Below, one piece after another: positions 7,968-15,712 of a stretch of 47,971 nt of DNA (its first letter is position 1; every line of letters begins with the position of its first letter). A program made the position numbers and the translations under genes. The stretch is from positions 1 to 47,971 of the forward strand of contig JAUXAB010000022.1 of the NCBI GenBank assembly GCA_030615025.1, given 5' to 3'. The notes under the pieces are model-generated. The model saw only the letters and a list, made by a program, of their open reading frames with translations. It had not been told where the DNA came from and did not search any database. This DNA is from Phycisphaerae bacterium (GTDB lineage Bacteria > Planctomycetota > Phycisphaerae > Sedimentisphaerales > Anaerobacaceae).

Positions 7968-9365
7968 ATGTTTGCAGAAAAGGTATATGTCGAAAGACGG
8001 AAACGCTTAAGGGAACAAGTGGGCTCCGGAATAATTTTGTTTTTGAGCAATGAAGAGTCTCCAATGAATTATCCGGACAACCAATATCCCTTTCGGCAGG
8101 ACAGTTCATTTCTCTACTTTTTCGGACTCGATTTTCCCGGCCTTGCGGCTGTCATCGACGTCGATGAGGACAAAGAAGTTGTCTCTGGCAATGACCTGAC
8201 AGTCGATGATATTATCTGGATGGGGCCGCAACCGTCGTTGGGAGAGAAATGCCAAAAGACTGGTATTTCTGAAACTGCTACGCTTGACCGGTTACAGGTC
8301 GTGTTGAAAAAAGCTGCTGAGCAAGATAGAAGAGTACATTTTCTCCCCCAGTACAGAGCGGAAAATACTTTGAAAATCGAAAGATTATTAGGGATACATC
8401 CAACAGTAATCCAAGACCATGTCTCAGAAACTTTAATAAGAGCTGTAGTAGCGCAAAGATCTTCAAAGAACAAGGCCGAAATTGAGCAAATTGAATCTGC
8501 TCTTGAAATCTCTTATGAAATGCAGACGATGGCGATGAAAATGTCAAAACCCGGTATATATGAAAGAGAGGTTGTCGGCGCGATGGAGGGCATTGTTCTG
8601 TCCCGTGGGTCTCGTCTCTCTTTTCCCACCATTTTCTCAATTCATGGAGAAACGCTTCATAACCATTATTATGGCAACCAAATGAAGCAAGGCGATATCG
8701 CTGTTAATGATTCCGGTGCCGAATCCGCTCTTCACTACGCCAGTGACATCACTCGGACTATCCCCGTCAGTGGAAAATTCTCCCAGAGACAAAAGGAAAT
8801 CTATACCATTGTCCTCAATGCAGAAGAGAAAGCGATTGAAGCGGTAAAGCCGGGCGTCGAATTTCGCAATGTTCATAATCTGGCCTACAAGATTCTCGCA
8901 TCGGGCTTGAAGGACCTGGGATTGATAAAAGGCAATATCGAAGAGGCAGTCGGTGCCGGTGCTGTTACGTTGTTCTTTCAATGCGGATTGGGACATATGA
9001 TAGGACTCGATACACACGATATGGAAGACATAGGAGAGGATTATGTCGGATATACAGATACCATCAAAAGAAATCCTGAGTTTGGCTGGAAATCTTTGAG
9101 ACTGGGCAGGGAACTTGAGCAGGGTTTTGTAATAACAGTGGAGCCGGGACTCTATTTTATTCCTGAGCTGATCAACCGATGGAAGACAGAGAAGAAGTGC
9201 AGCGACTTCATCGACTATGGTATGGTTGAAAAATACAGGGACTTTGGTGGTGTTCGAATAGAAGATGATGTCCTTGTGGTAGAAAACGGTCATAAGGTAC
9301 TAGGCAAAAAGATACCTAAAACGATAGATGAAGTAGAAGCAATGTCGTCTGGGGGGTTGGATTAA
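7968..9365 (+). CDS. pepP: Xaa-Pro aminopeptidase (M24B family)
   Basis: A 465-residue protein with the aminopeptidase P layout: N-terminal domain (about 1-170) and pita-bread catalytic domain. The five metal ligands are in place: Asp in NDSGAE (about D248), Asp in SDITRT, His in GLGHMIGLDTHD (about H343), Glu in TVEPGLYF and Glu in VRIEDDVLV. It has no signal peptide, so it acts in the cytoplasm, releasing N-terminal residues next to proline from imported peptides. It is 21 bases after the symporter and is the last gene of the unit that begins at 4421. Confidence 0.9.
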   Translation: MFAEKVYVERRKRLREQVGSGIILFLSNEESPMNYPDNQYPFRQDSSFLYFFGLDFPGLAAVIDVDEDKEVVSGNDLTVDDIIWMGPQPSLGEKCQKTGISETATLDRLQVVLKKAAEQDRRVHFLPQYRAENTLKIERLLGIHPTVIQDHVSETLIRAVVAQRSSKNKAEIEQIESALEISYEMQTMAMKMSKPGIYEREVVGAMEGIVLSRGSRLSFPTIFSIHGETLHNHYYGNQMKQGDIAVNDSGAESALHYASDITRTIPVSGKFSQRQKEIYTIVLNAEEKAIEAVKPGVEFRNVHNLAYKILASGLKDLGLIKGNIEEAVGAGAVTLFFQCGLGHMIGLDTHDMEDIGEDYVGYTDTIKRNPEFGWKSLRLGRELEQGFVITVEPGLYFIPELINRWKTEKKCSDFIDYGMVEKYRDFGGVRIEDDVLVVENGHKVLGKKIPKTIDEVEAMSSGGLD

Positions 9366-9378
9366 CCGAAGGGTGAGG

Positions 9379-9575
9379 CGGGCTTGGGTTTGAGTGGGTT
9401 CGTATTGGGTTCGTTTTGGCTTTGAATTGGCTTTAATTGGGTTCGTTTGGGTTCGTATTGGGTTCGTTTTGGGTTCGTTTTTCCCGCGTTCACCAAGTGT
9501 CTTATTTTCATATTCCCTTGATAATACTTTATTTATGTTCATCTTGACTTTTTGGAAATTGGGTTCGTTTTGCAT
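9379..9575 (-). repeat. Dispersed coding-like repeat, copy 1
   Basis: On the minus strand this begins MQNEPNFQKVKMNINKVLS, then REYENKTLGERGKNEPKTNP, followed by tandem (N/R)(P/T)xx-type units derived from GAACCCAA-like hexamers. The copy at 35710-35961 (MQNKPNFRKSQMNVNKVLT) is clearly homologous at DNA and peptide level. There is no good ribosome site and the tail is simple-sequence, so I call it a dispersed repeat rather than a gene. Whether any copy is translated is unknown. Confidence 0.65.
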
Positions 9576-10302
9576 AATTTACTTATAGCCACAAAGGCAT
9601 TAAGGCACAAAGTGGAATTTGGGGTGTTATGGCGATTTGCGTAGCTTGTAGTTCGTAGTTCATAGTACATTGTTAGTTCGTTGTTCATAGTTCGTGGTTT
9701 CCTTCGACTACGCTCAGGACAGGCTCCGTTTTTAGTTGACTATTGGCCATAGACCAATCACCATGTCCTTCTTTTCGGCCTTCTGCAAAAAAAGATGGCC
9801 CTCTATAAATGCACGGATGTGCGCGTTTGATGCGAAAATTGGGCTCGATTTTCGATACAGGATTGGCGTTACTCATTTGTGGAAAGTGAGTTAAAATTTT
9901 TTTATTTTTTTCAGATTTGGCCGGTTACTATGTGCGCTTTTGGTTGAAAAACACGGACTAACACAGACTTTTTACCACGGACTACACGGACTTTTTGCCA
10001 CGAATTAGCACGAAATTCTTTTTGCCAGCCGATGCGGACTTGGCAGCGGCTTTCCCGATACCAGTATCTGTGAAGCCTGCGGCCAGCGTCCGCTGGGCCA
10101 TCAGGGATGGCCCGCATAAGAATATGCAAGCCGGCAAAAGAGGGATTCTTTATTAACCACGGATTAGCACGGATTTACACTGATTTATTAGCCACAAAAA
10201 AGCAAAAAATGCACAAAAGGAACAAAAAAATGACCAAAAAAGCGCTTTATAAGCACATAAATATCTGGATCCCTGCCTACGCTGGGTCCCTGTCTACTGG
10301 AT

Positions 10303-10323
10303 CCCTGCCTAAAGCATGCAGGG
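10303..10323. repeat. Palindromic repeat, also found at 36137
   Basis: CCCTGCCTAA, one base, then GCATGCAGGG forms an imperfect palindrome. The same unit, differing by one central base, is at 36137-36157. Partial copies (ATCCCTGCCTACG) lie just upstream at about 10268-10282. REP-like in character. Confidence 0.55.
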
Positions 10324-10440
10324 ACTGGCGGGGATTCGGACTCGTGCAGGCGGCGGAGATAATAATAAAGGCATCCTGTGGAGGGGTACCGAGAACAAAC
10401 GCATCTAGGGCACAGGCCGCGGGGGCTGCTTTCGACGAGA

Positions 10441-10782
10441 TCACACAAAAAAGTTCGTGACGGTCAGTATCCCAGAAATCCATACCATGATAGAGAATCC
10501 TGTAAGTGCGGGAAAAGGATTTTTTCCAAACAGCGCGTTGTAGATTATCCCCAACGTGAAGTGAGTAACGTACTGGAGCACTGTAACTGCGATAATTGTA
10601 GCAATGATCCCGTAGAGCCAACCGAAGATATGTACAAGTGCGACAACACAGATAATCCATTGAAAGACGGAGAAGGTATCAAAGCCGAATCTGTAAGGCA
10701 GCATGTTGAAACGCCTAAAGAACATGCAGTATTCCCATAAACTAATCGTGACGAAAAGGCTGGTGATGACCACATAGTTCAT
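10441..10782 (-). CDS. Small membrane protein of unknown function
   Basis: 113 residues from ATG 10782, almost entirely hydrophobic with about four membrane helices: near residues 3-22, 37-57, 58-78 and 95-112. An AGGAG lies 14 bases upstream, rather far, so the start is uncertain; an in-frame TTG at 10806 is the alternative. It is the last gene of a minus-strand row of single-gene modules (10441-13714). The palindromic repeat just upstream (10798-10829) also precedes the gene at 12559. Function unknown; its setting next to abortive-infection-like genes hints at a membrane-acting effector, but this is inference. Confidence 0.55.
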   Translation of the reverse strand: MNYVVITSLFVTISLWEYCMFFRRFNMLPYRFGFDTFSVFQWIICVVALVHIFGWLYGIIATIIAVTVLQYVTHFTLGIIYNALFGKNPFPALTGFSIMVWISGILTVTNFFV

Positions 10783-10797
10783 GTCGGTGTCAATATC

Positions 10798-10829
10798 TCC
10801 TAACAACGATTATATAGTTTATATAACAA
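10798..10829 (-). repeat. Palindromic cassette repeat ending GTTAGG (module boundary)
   Basis: On the minus strand: TTATATAAACTATATAA (7-base arms, AAC loop), then TCGTTGTTAGG. It stands 16 bases before the ATG of the small membrane protein. It is related to the sites at 13077-13111 (minus) and 36625, 36744, 39962 and 41027 (plus). About 100 bases further upstream (minus sense), GGAATCATTTAATAAAAGA recurs in nearly the same form before the 12559 gene. GTTRRR at the boundary resembles an integron attC right-hand core site. Confidence 0.55.
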
Positions 10830-10982
10830 TTTCCCATTGCTTCTTCAATATTTATCCGCCTATGGCAGACTCGCCCAATCTCTTTTATTAAATGATTCCA
10901 AGGACTTGGAAAATGTACCGGACACCTTGAATTTCTCCCAAGACGTCAATGGGATTTCTTCAAATCCCTGTATTAGAGACGT

Positions 10983-11738
10983 TCAGAAGTCTTGAAGAAT
11001 CTGTTCTGCGGAAATTATTTTCGATAATAGTACGGACCGCGTGTCACTATTGTATTTACCTTTGATCCGCCCGATTTCCTTGATCAAGTCCAGTCTTTCG
11101 GATTCCTCTTTGATTATTATGTAGTTTATATCGCTCGGTTCGAAGCGAAGTGATACCTTTTTCAGTTCTTCATTCTCTTTAGACAACAGGGGGTCTTTGA
11201 ATTGTCTTTCAGGCAATAAGATTTGTGTACCTTTATATAAAGAAAGACCTGGGACATATCTCCACTCCCTTTCATCGTAATATTTCGTAATATCACCATC
11301 CTCTGAATGAGAATCAAAGGATTTTGTGAATGCGAAAAGTTTGAACAGTAAGTCACGCTGTTCAGTTAGAGATTCGATTTCAACACCAACTTTGCGTACT
11401 CCTTTTACATCTTTCGAGATGCTATTAAGGACGTCATCAAGGATTCGAGTAGTTTCAGATCCTCTTCGTAGGTACAGTACTGGATTTAGCCTGCTTCTTT
11501 CTGCCCACTCTTTTGACATACCGATTCCGTAATTTCCATACTTCGTCATATGTCTGTGCACCATGGAGAGAGGGATGTCGCAAAAGCTGACCATAGGAAT
11601 CCCGATTTTGAATGAAGTTTTTTCGTCAATTTGATAGTGTTCTAAAGAAAATCGTGGACAGAATTCCTTTTCCAGTATTCCAAGAAGATTTTCCTTATTT
11701 GTGAAATGAAAAAGAGTATCAGAGCTAATAGCTGGCAC
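10983..11738 (-). CDS. AbiGi-like abortive-infection protein
   Basis: 251 residues beginning MPAISSDTLFHFTNKENLLG. Features match the AbiGi family: LFHFTNKxxLLGILExxF near the N-terminus, IPMVSFCDIPLS, then YGNYGIGMSKEWAERSRLNP and VLYLRRG in the middle, EWRY at about 170. AbiGi is the first gene of the AbiG abortive-infection locus, where AbiGi is taken as antitoxin to a nucleotidyltransferase toxin; the fold recalls ADP-ribosyltransferases. No AbiGii-type partner is adjacent, so here it may work alone or with one of the small neighbours. The gene sits in its own module, preceded by the repeat at 11767-11860. No obvious strong ribosome site other than AAAGGTAAT. Confidence 0.7.
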   Translation of the reverse strand: MPAISSDTLFHFTNKENLLGILEKEFCPRFSLEHYQIDEKTSFKIGIPMVSFCDIPLSMVHRHMTKYGNYGIGMSKEWAERSRLNPVLYLRRGSETTRILDDVLNSISKDVKGVRKVGVEIESLTEQRDLLFKLFAFTKSFDSHSEDGDITKYYDEREWRYVPGLSLYKGTQILLPERQFKDPLLSKENEELKKVSLRFEPSDINYIIIKEESERLDLIKEIGRIKGKYNSDTRSVLLSKIISAEQILQDF

Positions 11739-11766
11739 TTATATTACCTTTCTTTTGTTTATGCTT

Positions 11767-11860
11767 AACATAATAATATCCAACACGATACCTATGGCAC
11801 ATGTACCTATAGCACAAGTTTCCACTGATTTTATCCTGGCATTATGCTATTATCAACATA
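11767..11860 (-). repeat. Direct repeat upstream of the AbiGi-like gene, copy 1
   Basis: In minus sense: TATGTTGATAATAGCATAAT, then CCAGGATAAAATCAGTGGAA, then TGTGCCATAGGTATC and GTGTTGGATATTATTATGTT. The copy at 12433-12511 is nearly identical except for an internal ~15-base partial duplication (GTGCTATAGGTACAT) present only here. Each copy ends a short distance before a gene start and includes GTTGGAT, a match to the attC core GTTRRRY. Confidence 0.65.
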
Positions 11861-11935
11861 TTTGAAATAGGTGACACTGTCCCTAGTTTTTCCTCATTGT
11901 TAGCAAGATTATGTCTCAGGACGCCTTTTCTTGAG

Positions 11936-12418
11936 TTATGTCTCCTCATGATCGAAACAGACCGAGCCATCGATGGCGGAATATGTCGCAAGCACTACGC
12001 CATCACCACCGAGAAGCCTGAGTTCGGAAGCAGAATTGTCGTACAGAACTCTAGCTTGCATAAGTATCTGGCAAAGAGTGAGGCGCTCGGCGTCGGACAG
12101 CTCAGACCACTGTGCACGGGCGACAGTCGTATCCTCTCGCTGAGGATGGAAGTCTAACAAAAGTCCGCCCTTGTTAAGTTGTGACAGAAACGTGCGAATC
12201 TCGCCTGCGGATTGCGTTCTTGAGATTGGTGCGTTGGGTCCGTGGAAAGCGAGGAATTGCTTGGGTGTAGACCGGGCATACTTGATGAATTTTGGGAGTT
12301 CATACCCAATTACGCCGAGTACTAAGCCAGCTGTCCAGCGAACCAATGTTGTATCATTTATGAATTCACCTAGCGCCTGGCCGATAATAATCCCGATGAA
12401 AGCGCAAATGTATTTCAT
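11936..12418 (-). CDS. Membrane-anchored protein of unknown function
   Basis: 160 residues from ATG 12418. Two hydrophobic segments at the N-terminus (about 3-22 and 27-45) form a hairpin with a short loop, followed by a soluble domain of about 110 residues, probably cytoplasmic, with no motif I recognise. It is a single-gene module between two copies of one direct repeat (11767-11860 and 12433-12511). That layout is typical of integron cassettes, whose genes are often orphans. An AAAGGCA ribosome site lies just upstream of the start. Function unknown. Confidence 0.6.
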   Translation of the reverse strand: MKYICAFIGIIIGQALGEFINDTTLVRWTAGLVLGVIGYELPKFIKYARSTPKQFLAFHGPNAPISRTQSAGEIRTFLSQLNKGGLLLDFHPQREDTTVARAQWSELSDAERLTLCQILMQARVLYDNSASELRLLGGDGVVLATYSAIDGSVCFDHEET

Positions 12419-12432
12419 TGCCTTTACTTTCC

Positions 12433-12511
12433 AACATAATAATATCCAACACGATACCTATGGCACAGGCTTCCACTGATTTTATGCTGCCATTATCCTA
12501 ATATCAACATA
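12433..12511 (-). repeat. Direct repeat upstream of the 11936 gene, copy 2
   Basis: The shorter copy of the repeat at 11767-11860, in the same orientation relative to the following gene. The shared ends are AACATAATAATATCCAACAC on the plus strand at one side and ATATCAACATA at the other. It lies 14 bases before the ATG at 12418. Confidence 0.65.
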
Positions 12512-12558
12512 CTATTACGCTCCAAATCCAGACATGTATGGTGCAATATTTCACACAA

Positions 12559-13047
12559 TTAACCTGTCTTTGTCTGGTTTATGCGCTCTAATTTCCTTCT
12601 CAGCTCCTTTCTTCTTTGTTCTTCATATTTGTTAAAATCTTCGTTTACTTCAGCCTGAGCTTTTTCAGTTGAACCAAAGCCGCCAGACATGGATGAAAGA
12701 GCAAAAACTTGCCACTTATCTTCGTTCTTCTTCCAAACGTTGTATCGAGCATCATAGTCTAATCCTGAGATTATCTCGTCTATTTTAGCCGCACTTTTCT
12801 CGATACCATTTTCCTTAACGATTTCCTCAAGCAATAACACTCTATCTCTAAGGCGTTCCATGTTTTCCCATTGATTTCGTTCACTTTCCTCTTTTAATTT
12901 CTTTCCGTACTTTCTCTGCCACTTTGATTCCTTGTAGTCATCAAAAACTTTTTGAATACCTATCAGGGCAAATACAAATAATGTCAGACCAAGGCAGAAC
13001 AGTGCAAATCCTACTACTGACGAAAGTAACTCAATCCATCCCGTCAT
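12559..13047 (-). CDS. Single-pass membrane protein with coiled-coil, unknown function
   Basis: 162 residues from ATG 13047. One strong membrane segment (about residues 8-31, SSVVGFALFCLGLTLFVFAL) is followed by a long, highly charged helical region rich in Lys, Glu and Arg that probably forms coiled coils (about 35-95 and 130-160). A short Gly/Ser stretch (SSMSGGFGSTEKA, about 118-130) separates them. A GAGGAC sequence lies just before the start. The gene is its own module: the palindromic repeat at 13077-13111 precedes it and the direct repeat at 12433-12511 follows. No family recognised. Confidence 0.6.
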   Translation of the reverse strand: MTGWIELLSSVVGFALFCLGLTLFVFALIGIQKVFDDYKESKWQRKYGKKLKEESERNQWENMERLRDRVLLLEEIVKENGIEKSAAKIDEIISGLDYDARYNVWKKNEDKWQVFALSSMSGGFGSTEKAQAEVNEDFNKYEEQRRKELRRKLERINQTKTG

Positions 13048-13076
13048 TCATGTCCTCATTTTCTTGTTATTCCCAT

Positions 13077-13111
13077 GCTCAACAATGATTATACAGTCTG
13101 TATAAAACGCC
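13077..13111 (-). repeat. Palindromic cassette repeat ending GTTGAGC (module boundary)
   Basis: Minus sense: GGCGTTTTATACAGACTGTA, then TAATCATTGTTGAGC. TTATACAG-A-CTGTATAA is a perfect 8-base inverted repeat with a single-base loop, while the copy at 10798 keeps pairing with different bases. GTTGAGC matches GTTRRRY exactly. About 25 bases upstream in minus sense is GGAATCATTCAATGAAAGA, as at the 10798 site. Before that, GTGTGCAACTTGTTTGCACA (13141-13162) is a hairpin directly after the HEPN gene stop and contains GTGCAAC, a loose left-hand core site. Confidence 0.6.
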
Positions 13112-13165
13112 AAACACAGATTTCTTTCATTGAATGATTCCGCGTGTGCAAACAAGTTGCACACC

Positions 13166-13714
13166 CTACAAGGCTGATTTCTGAACTATTCTTATAATTT
13201 CCGGAGCATCTTTTCCATCATAGGATAGGAAAGGCTCTGAAGTAGAGACCTGCTCTTTGTAAAGACAGCCGTATATCTCTAGTAAAAGAAATATTGTTTT
13301 CTTTATATCAGATTTCTTCAAATTGGCTTTTTTCCATACATCTTTTGGGCTCGATACATTTTCTCTGTCGATGTGAAAATGGGTATGGTTTCTAATGTCT
13401 CGTAGTTTTTCTGACATATGCTTTAAAAAAGAGAGGTCGCAACCACTTTTTTTTAATATTTCGTTGATTTGCTTCCTGTTCCGGCTTCTAATATTCCAGA
13501 ACGTTAGAGCTTTGCCGCCGCATTCAAGTACTTTAATAAGATGTGCTACCATGTCATTAAAAAGTGCCATTGAACATAAACCAAGAAACTCATTTGGGTA
13601 TATTGTTGGAGAGTCTTGCCACATCTTTGTATAGGCAAAATATTCATGATGAGCAAAAGTAACCTCACTGTAATTTCTTTGTAAGGCTTCTAAATATTTC
13701 TTTTTATCTAACAT
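13166..13714 (-). CDS. HEPN-like (AbiU2-type) protein
   Basis: 182 residues from ATG 13714, predicted all-helical. At about residues 104-116, LRDIRNHTHFHID contains R108-N109-x4-H114, a fit to the Rx4-6H ribonuclease motif of HEPN domains and close to the AbiU2-type HEPN proteins of abortive-infection loci. The length suits a one-domain HEPN toxin. No cognate nucleotidyltransferase lies beside it; a nucleotidyltransferase domain occurs far away at 36788. It is the first module of the minus-strand cluster. The assignment rests on the motif and helical content, so moderate confidence. Confidence 0.5.
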   Translation of the reverse strand: MLDKKKYLEALQRNYSEVTFAHHEYFAYTKMWQDSPTIYPNEFLGLCSMALFNDMVAHLIKVLECGGKALTFWNIRSRNRKQINEILKKSGCDLSFLKHMSEKLRDIRNHTHFHIDRENVSSPKDVWKKANLKKSDIKKTIFLLLEIYGCLYKEQVSTSEPFLSYDGKDAPEIIRIVQKSAL

Positions 13715-14161
13715 TTTATTTATTCACGCTAATTATTGAGATTGCAACGTCGCTGCGCTCTTCACGATGTCCGCCCCAGTGAGATAACGCCTTGCTATCC
13801 CATGGGGCAGGCGGGGCAAGCTCACGGGGCAGGGAAGTAAAATACCACAAAAGAAGGGGAAAGGGAAAGAGAAAATCCCCCCAGCACAGGACTGAAGGCT
13901 ATATAATAAGGGCAACCCCGCAATAAATTGCGGTGGTAAGTATAAATACAACCCACTGCAGTGCAGTGGGCTAAAAACCCCGCCACAGGTGGCGGGGCTA
14001 ACCATGAGGATAAAAACATTTGCAATTGTGAGGCATATATGGTATATTGTCGGAGTTGAATTTCAGCATCGTAGCCTGTGGCATGGGCTTGGAGCCCATG
14101 GAAACACGGCCAGGATGGCCGTGCCACGCTAAATAAGAAATATAAGTTTAGGAGAAAAGCC
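13715..14161. other. Intergenic block of REP-like palindromes
   Basis: No gene. Five palindromes lie in a row: CCGCAATAAATTGCGG (13918-13933), CCCACTGCAGTGCAGTGGG (13952-13970), CCCCGCCACAGGTGGCGGGG (13978-13997), CATGGGCTTGGAGCCCATG (14082-14100) and CACGGCCAGGATGGCCGTG (14105-14123). The second and third are each followed by GCTAA-type sequence. This is the style of REP elements mobilised by RAYT-type Y1 transposases, none of which is in the window. The last two lie in the leader of the LamG gene and could affect its mRNA. Confidence 0.6.
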
Positions 14162-15610
14162 ATGTGCAGGAGAGTGAATTTTCCAATTCTTTTTGTTTTG
14201 GTATCAGTATTGTGCCTGACTTTGAGTAGTGTTGGCCAGGCGGAGCTTCCAAAAGCGGTGGGTTTTTGGAGATTTGAAGGAAACACGGTCGACTCAGGCA
14301 GTGGCGGCAACAATGGAACCCTGAAAGGTACAGCGGCTATTGCTGCCGATGCGCAGCGCGGCAAGTGCCTGAAATTAGACGGCGATGGCTACCTGGATAT
14401 CCCATCCGGTGTTACCGAATTAGGCGACGCAGATTTCACAATTGCCGTCTGGATTAAAACCGCCAATAACGGAGTGCCCATCTTGTCCAAATCCAACGGC
14501 AACGGAGAGTGGGAAGAAAGGGAGAAGGAGTTTTACGTTGCCGATTCAGATATATCAGAAGCAGATAACGATGGGACAGTCGAATATGTAGGTCACAGTT
14601 GTGAGTGGGTCCGGGGCAGTAAAAGTGTTGGTGATGGCCAGTGGCACCATATAGCCCTGACCTGGGATGCCGGCGAAGAGGAGGGCATTGTGTACGTAGA
14701 TGGGGTAGAAGGTACTGATGATATAGGATTTTCGGGGGGTACAGATAATGATGGTGACACAGTAAGGATCGGTTTTTCAGAAAGCGTACATAGCAGCGGC
14801 AATTTCGTAGGACGAATCGACGATGTGGCTATATTTGATGTAGCGCTGACTGCTGAGCAAGTGGTTGAGCTAAGGGGGCTTACTGGTGGAGATAAGATAA
14901 AGGCGGCAAAGCCCGCTGCCGAGAAGGACAAGCCGATTACCCTTGACACGGAACCTCATCTTGTTGGCTGGTGGAAGTTCGATGAGACATCCGGCAAAAC
15001 CGCTGCAGATTCCTCCAAGTATCAGCGTAAGGGCACGCTCAAGGGCGGCTCATCATTTGACAAGGATTCAGTCGACGGTCGAATAGGCAAAGCACTGAAG
15101 CTGGACGGCGAAGATAACATCGTAGAAATAGCCGGATATAAAGGTGTCACCGGCACGCGACCTCGAACCGTGACGGCCTGGATTAAGACAACCTCATCCA
15201 GAGGGGAAATTATATCCTGGGGCGAGGAGGATTTTGGTCAAATGTGGATTTACCGCTTCATAAGAGGGCGTTTAGGCGTAACACTCCATGGCGGATACTA
15301 CTACATTAACGATGCAGTACATGACGACCAGTGGCATCATGTGGCGGTGGTAGTAGTAGAGGCTGAGCTGCCGAATCTGCACGATGATGTCAGGCTTTAT
15401 AAGGACGGTACGTTAGCGGAAATCCATGACATCGGCCTTCTGGACCTCTGGCCGATTGAGACCGGCAACAAGCTGGATGTCCGTATAGGTCGGCGATTCA
15501 AGGGCCTTGTCGATGACGTTCGTATCTACGACCGTGCTCTGTCGGAGGATGAGATAAAGGCTATTTTTATGTTGAAGAGTAATCGCCCACTAAGCAAATC
15601 CCGACGATAA
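14162..15610 (+). CDS. Exported protein with two LamG/concanavalin-like domains
   Basis: 483 residues from ATG 14162, with TTAGGAGA seven bases upstream. A signal peptide covers about residues 8-27 (FPILFVLVSVLCLTLSSVGQ). Two Laminin_G_3-type jelly-roll domains follow: about 32-240 (VGFWRFEGNTVDSGSG at its start, DDVAIFDVALTAEQV at its end) and about 265-475 (VGWWKFDETSGKTAADSS, DDVRIYDRALSEDEI). A short Ala/Lys-rich linker joins them. Such domains bind polysaccharides or mediate adhesion; no catalytic module is present. Located ahead of the AKR-like/cytochrome genes, about 100 bases upstream. Confidence 0.85.
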   Translation: MCRRVNFPILFVLVSVLCLTLSSVGQAELPKAVGFWRFEGNTVDSGSGGNNGTLKGTAAIAADAQRGKCLKLDGDGYLDIPSGVTELGDADFTIAVWIKTANNGVPILSKSNGNGEWEEREKEFYVADSDISEADNDGTVEYVGHSCEWVRGSKSVGDGQWHHIALTWDAGEEEGIVYVDGVEGTDDIGFSGGTDNDGDTVRIGFSESVHSSGNFVGRIDDVAIFDVALTAEQVVELRGLTGGDKIKAAKPAAEKDKPITLDTEPHLVGWWKFDETSGKTAADSSKYQRKGTLKGGSSFDKDSVDGRIGKALKLDGEDNIVEIAGYKGVTGTRPRTVTAWIKTTSSRGEIISWGEEDFGQMWIYRFIRGRLGVTLHGGYYYINDAVHDDQWHHVAVVVVEAELPNLHDDVRLYKDGTLAEIHDIGLLDLWPIETGNKLDVRIGRRFKGLVDDVRIYDRALSEDEIKAIFMLKSNRPLSKSRR

Positions 15611-15712
15611 TGCCGAAAATGAAGATATAGATAAAGATTTTGGCCTTGCCTGCCGGTGAACATTCTTAGTCGCTTGCCAAGCCAAGGCCTGAACAATAAC
15701 GAAAGGAGATAA

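Larger units (their letters stand above)
9366..10440. other. Long intergenic region made of dispersed-repeat fragments
   Basis: No gene is supported over ~1.07 kb. It contains the coding-like dispersed repeat at 9379-9575 and a run of AGTTCGTAGTTCATAGT-type units (9645-9700). Near 9700-9728 is a CTTCGACTACGCTCAGGACA segment. CACGGA-type units (as in TACCACGGACTACACGGAC) recur at 9950-10010 and 10157-10180. A palindrome at 10303-10323 recurs at 36137-36157. These look like degenerate, non-coding, genome-wide repeats. Confidence 0.5.
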
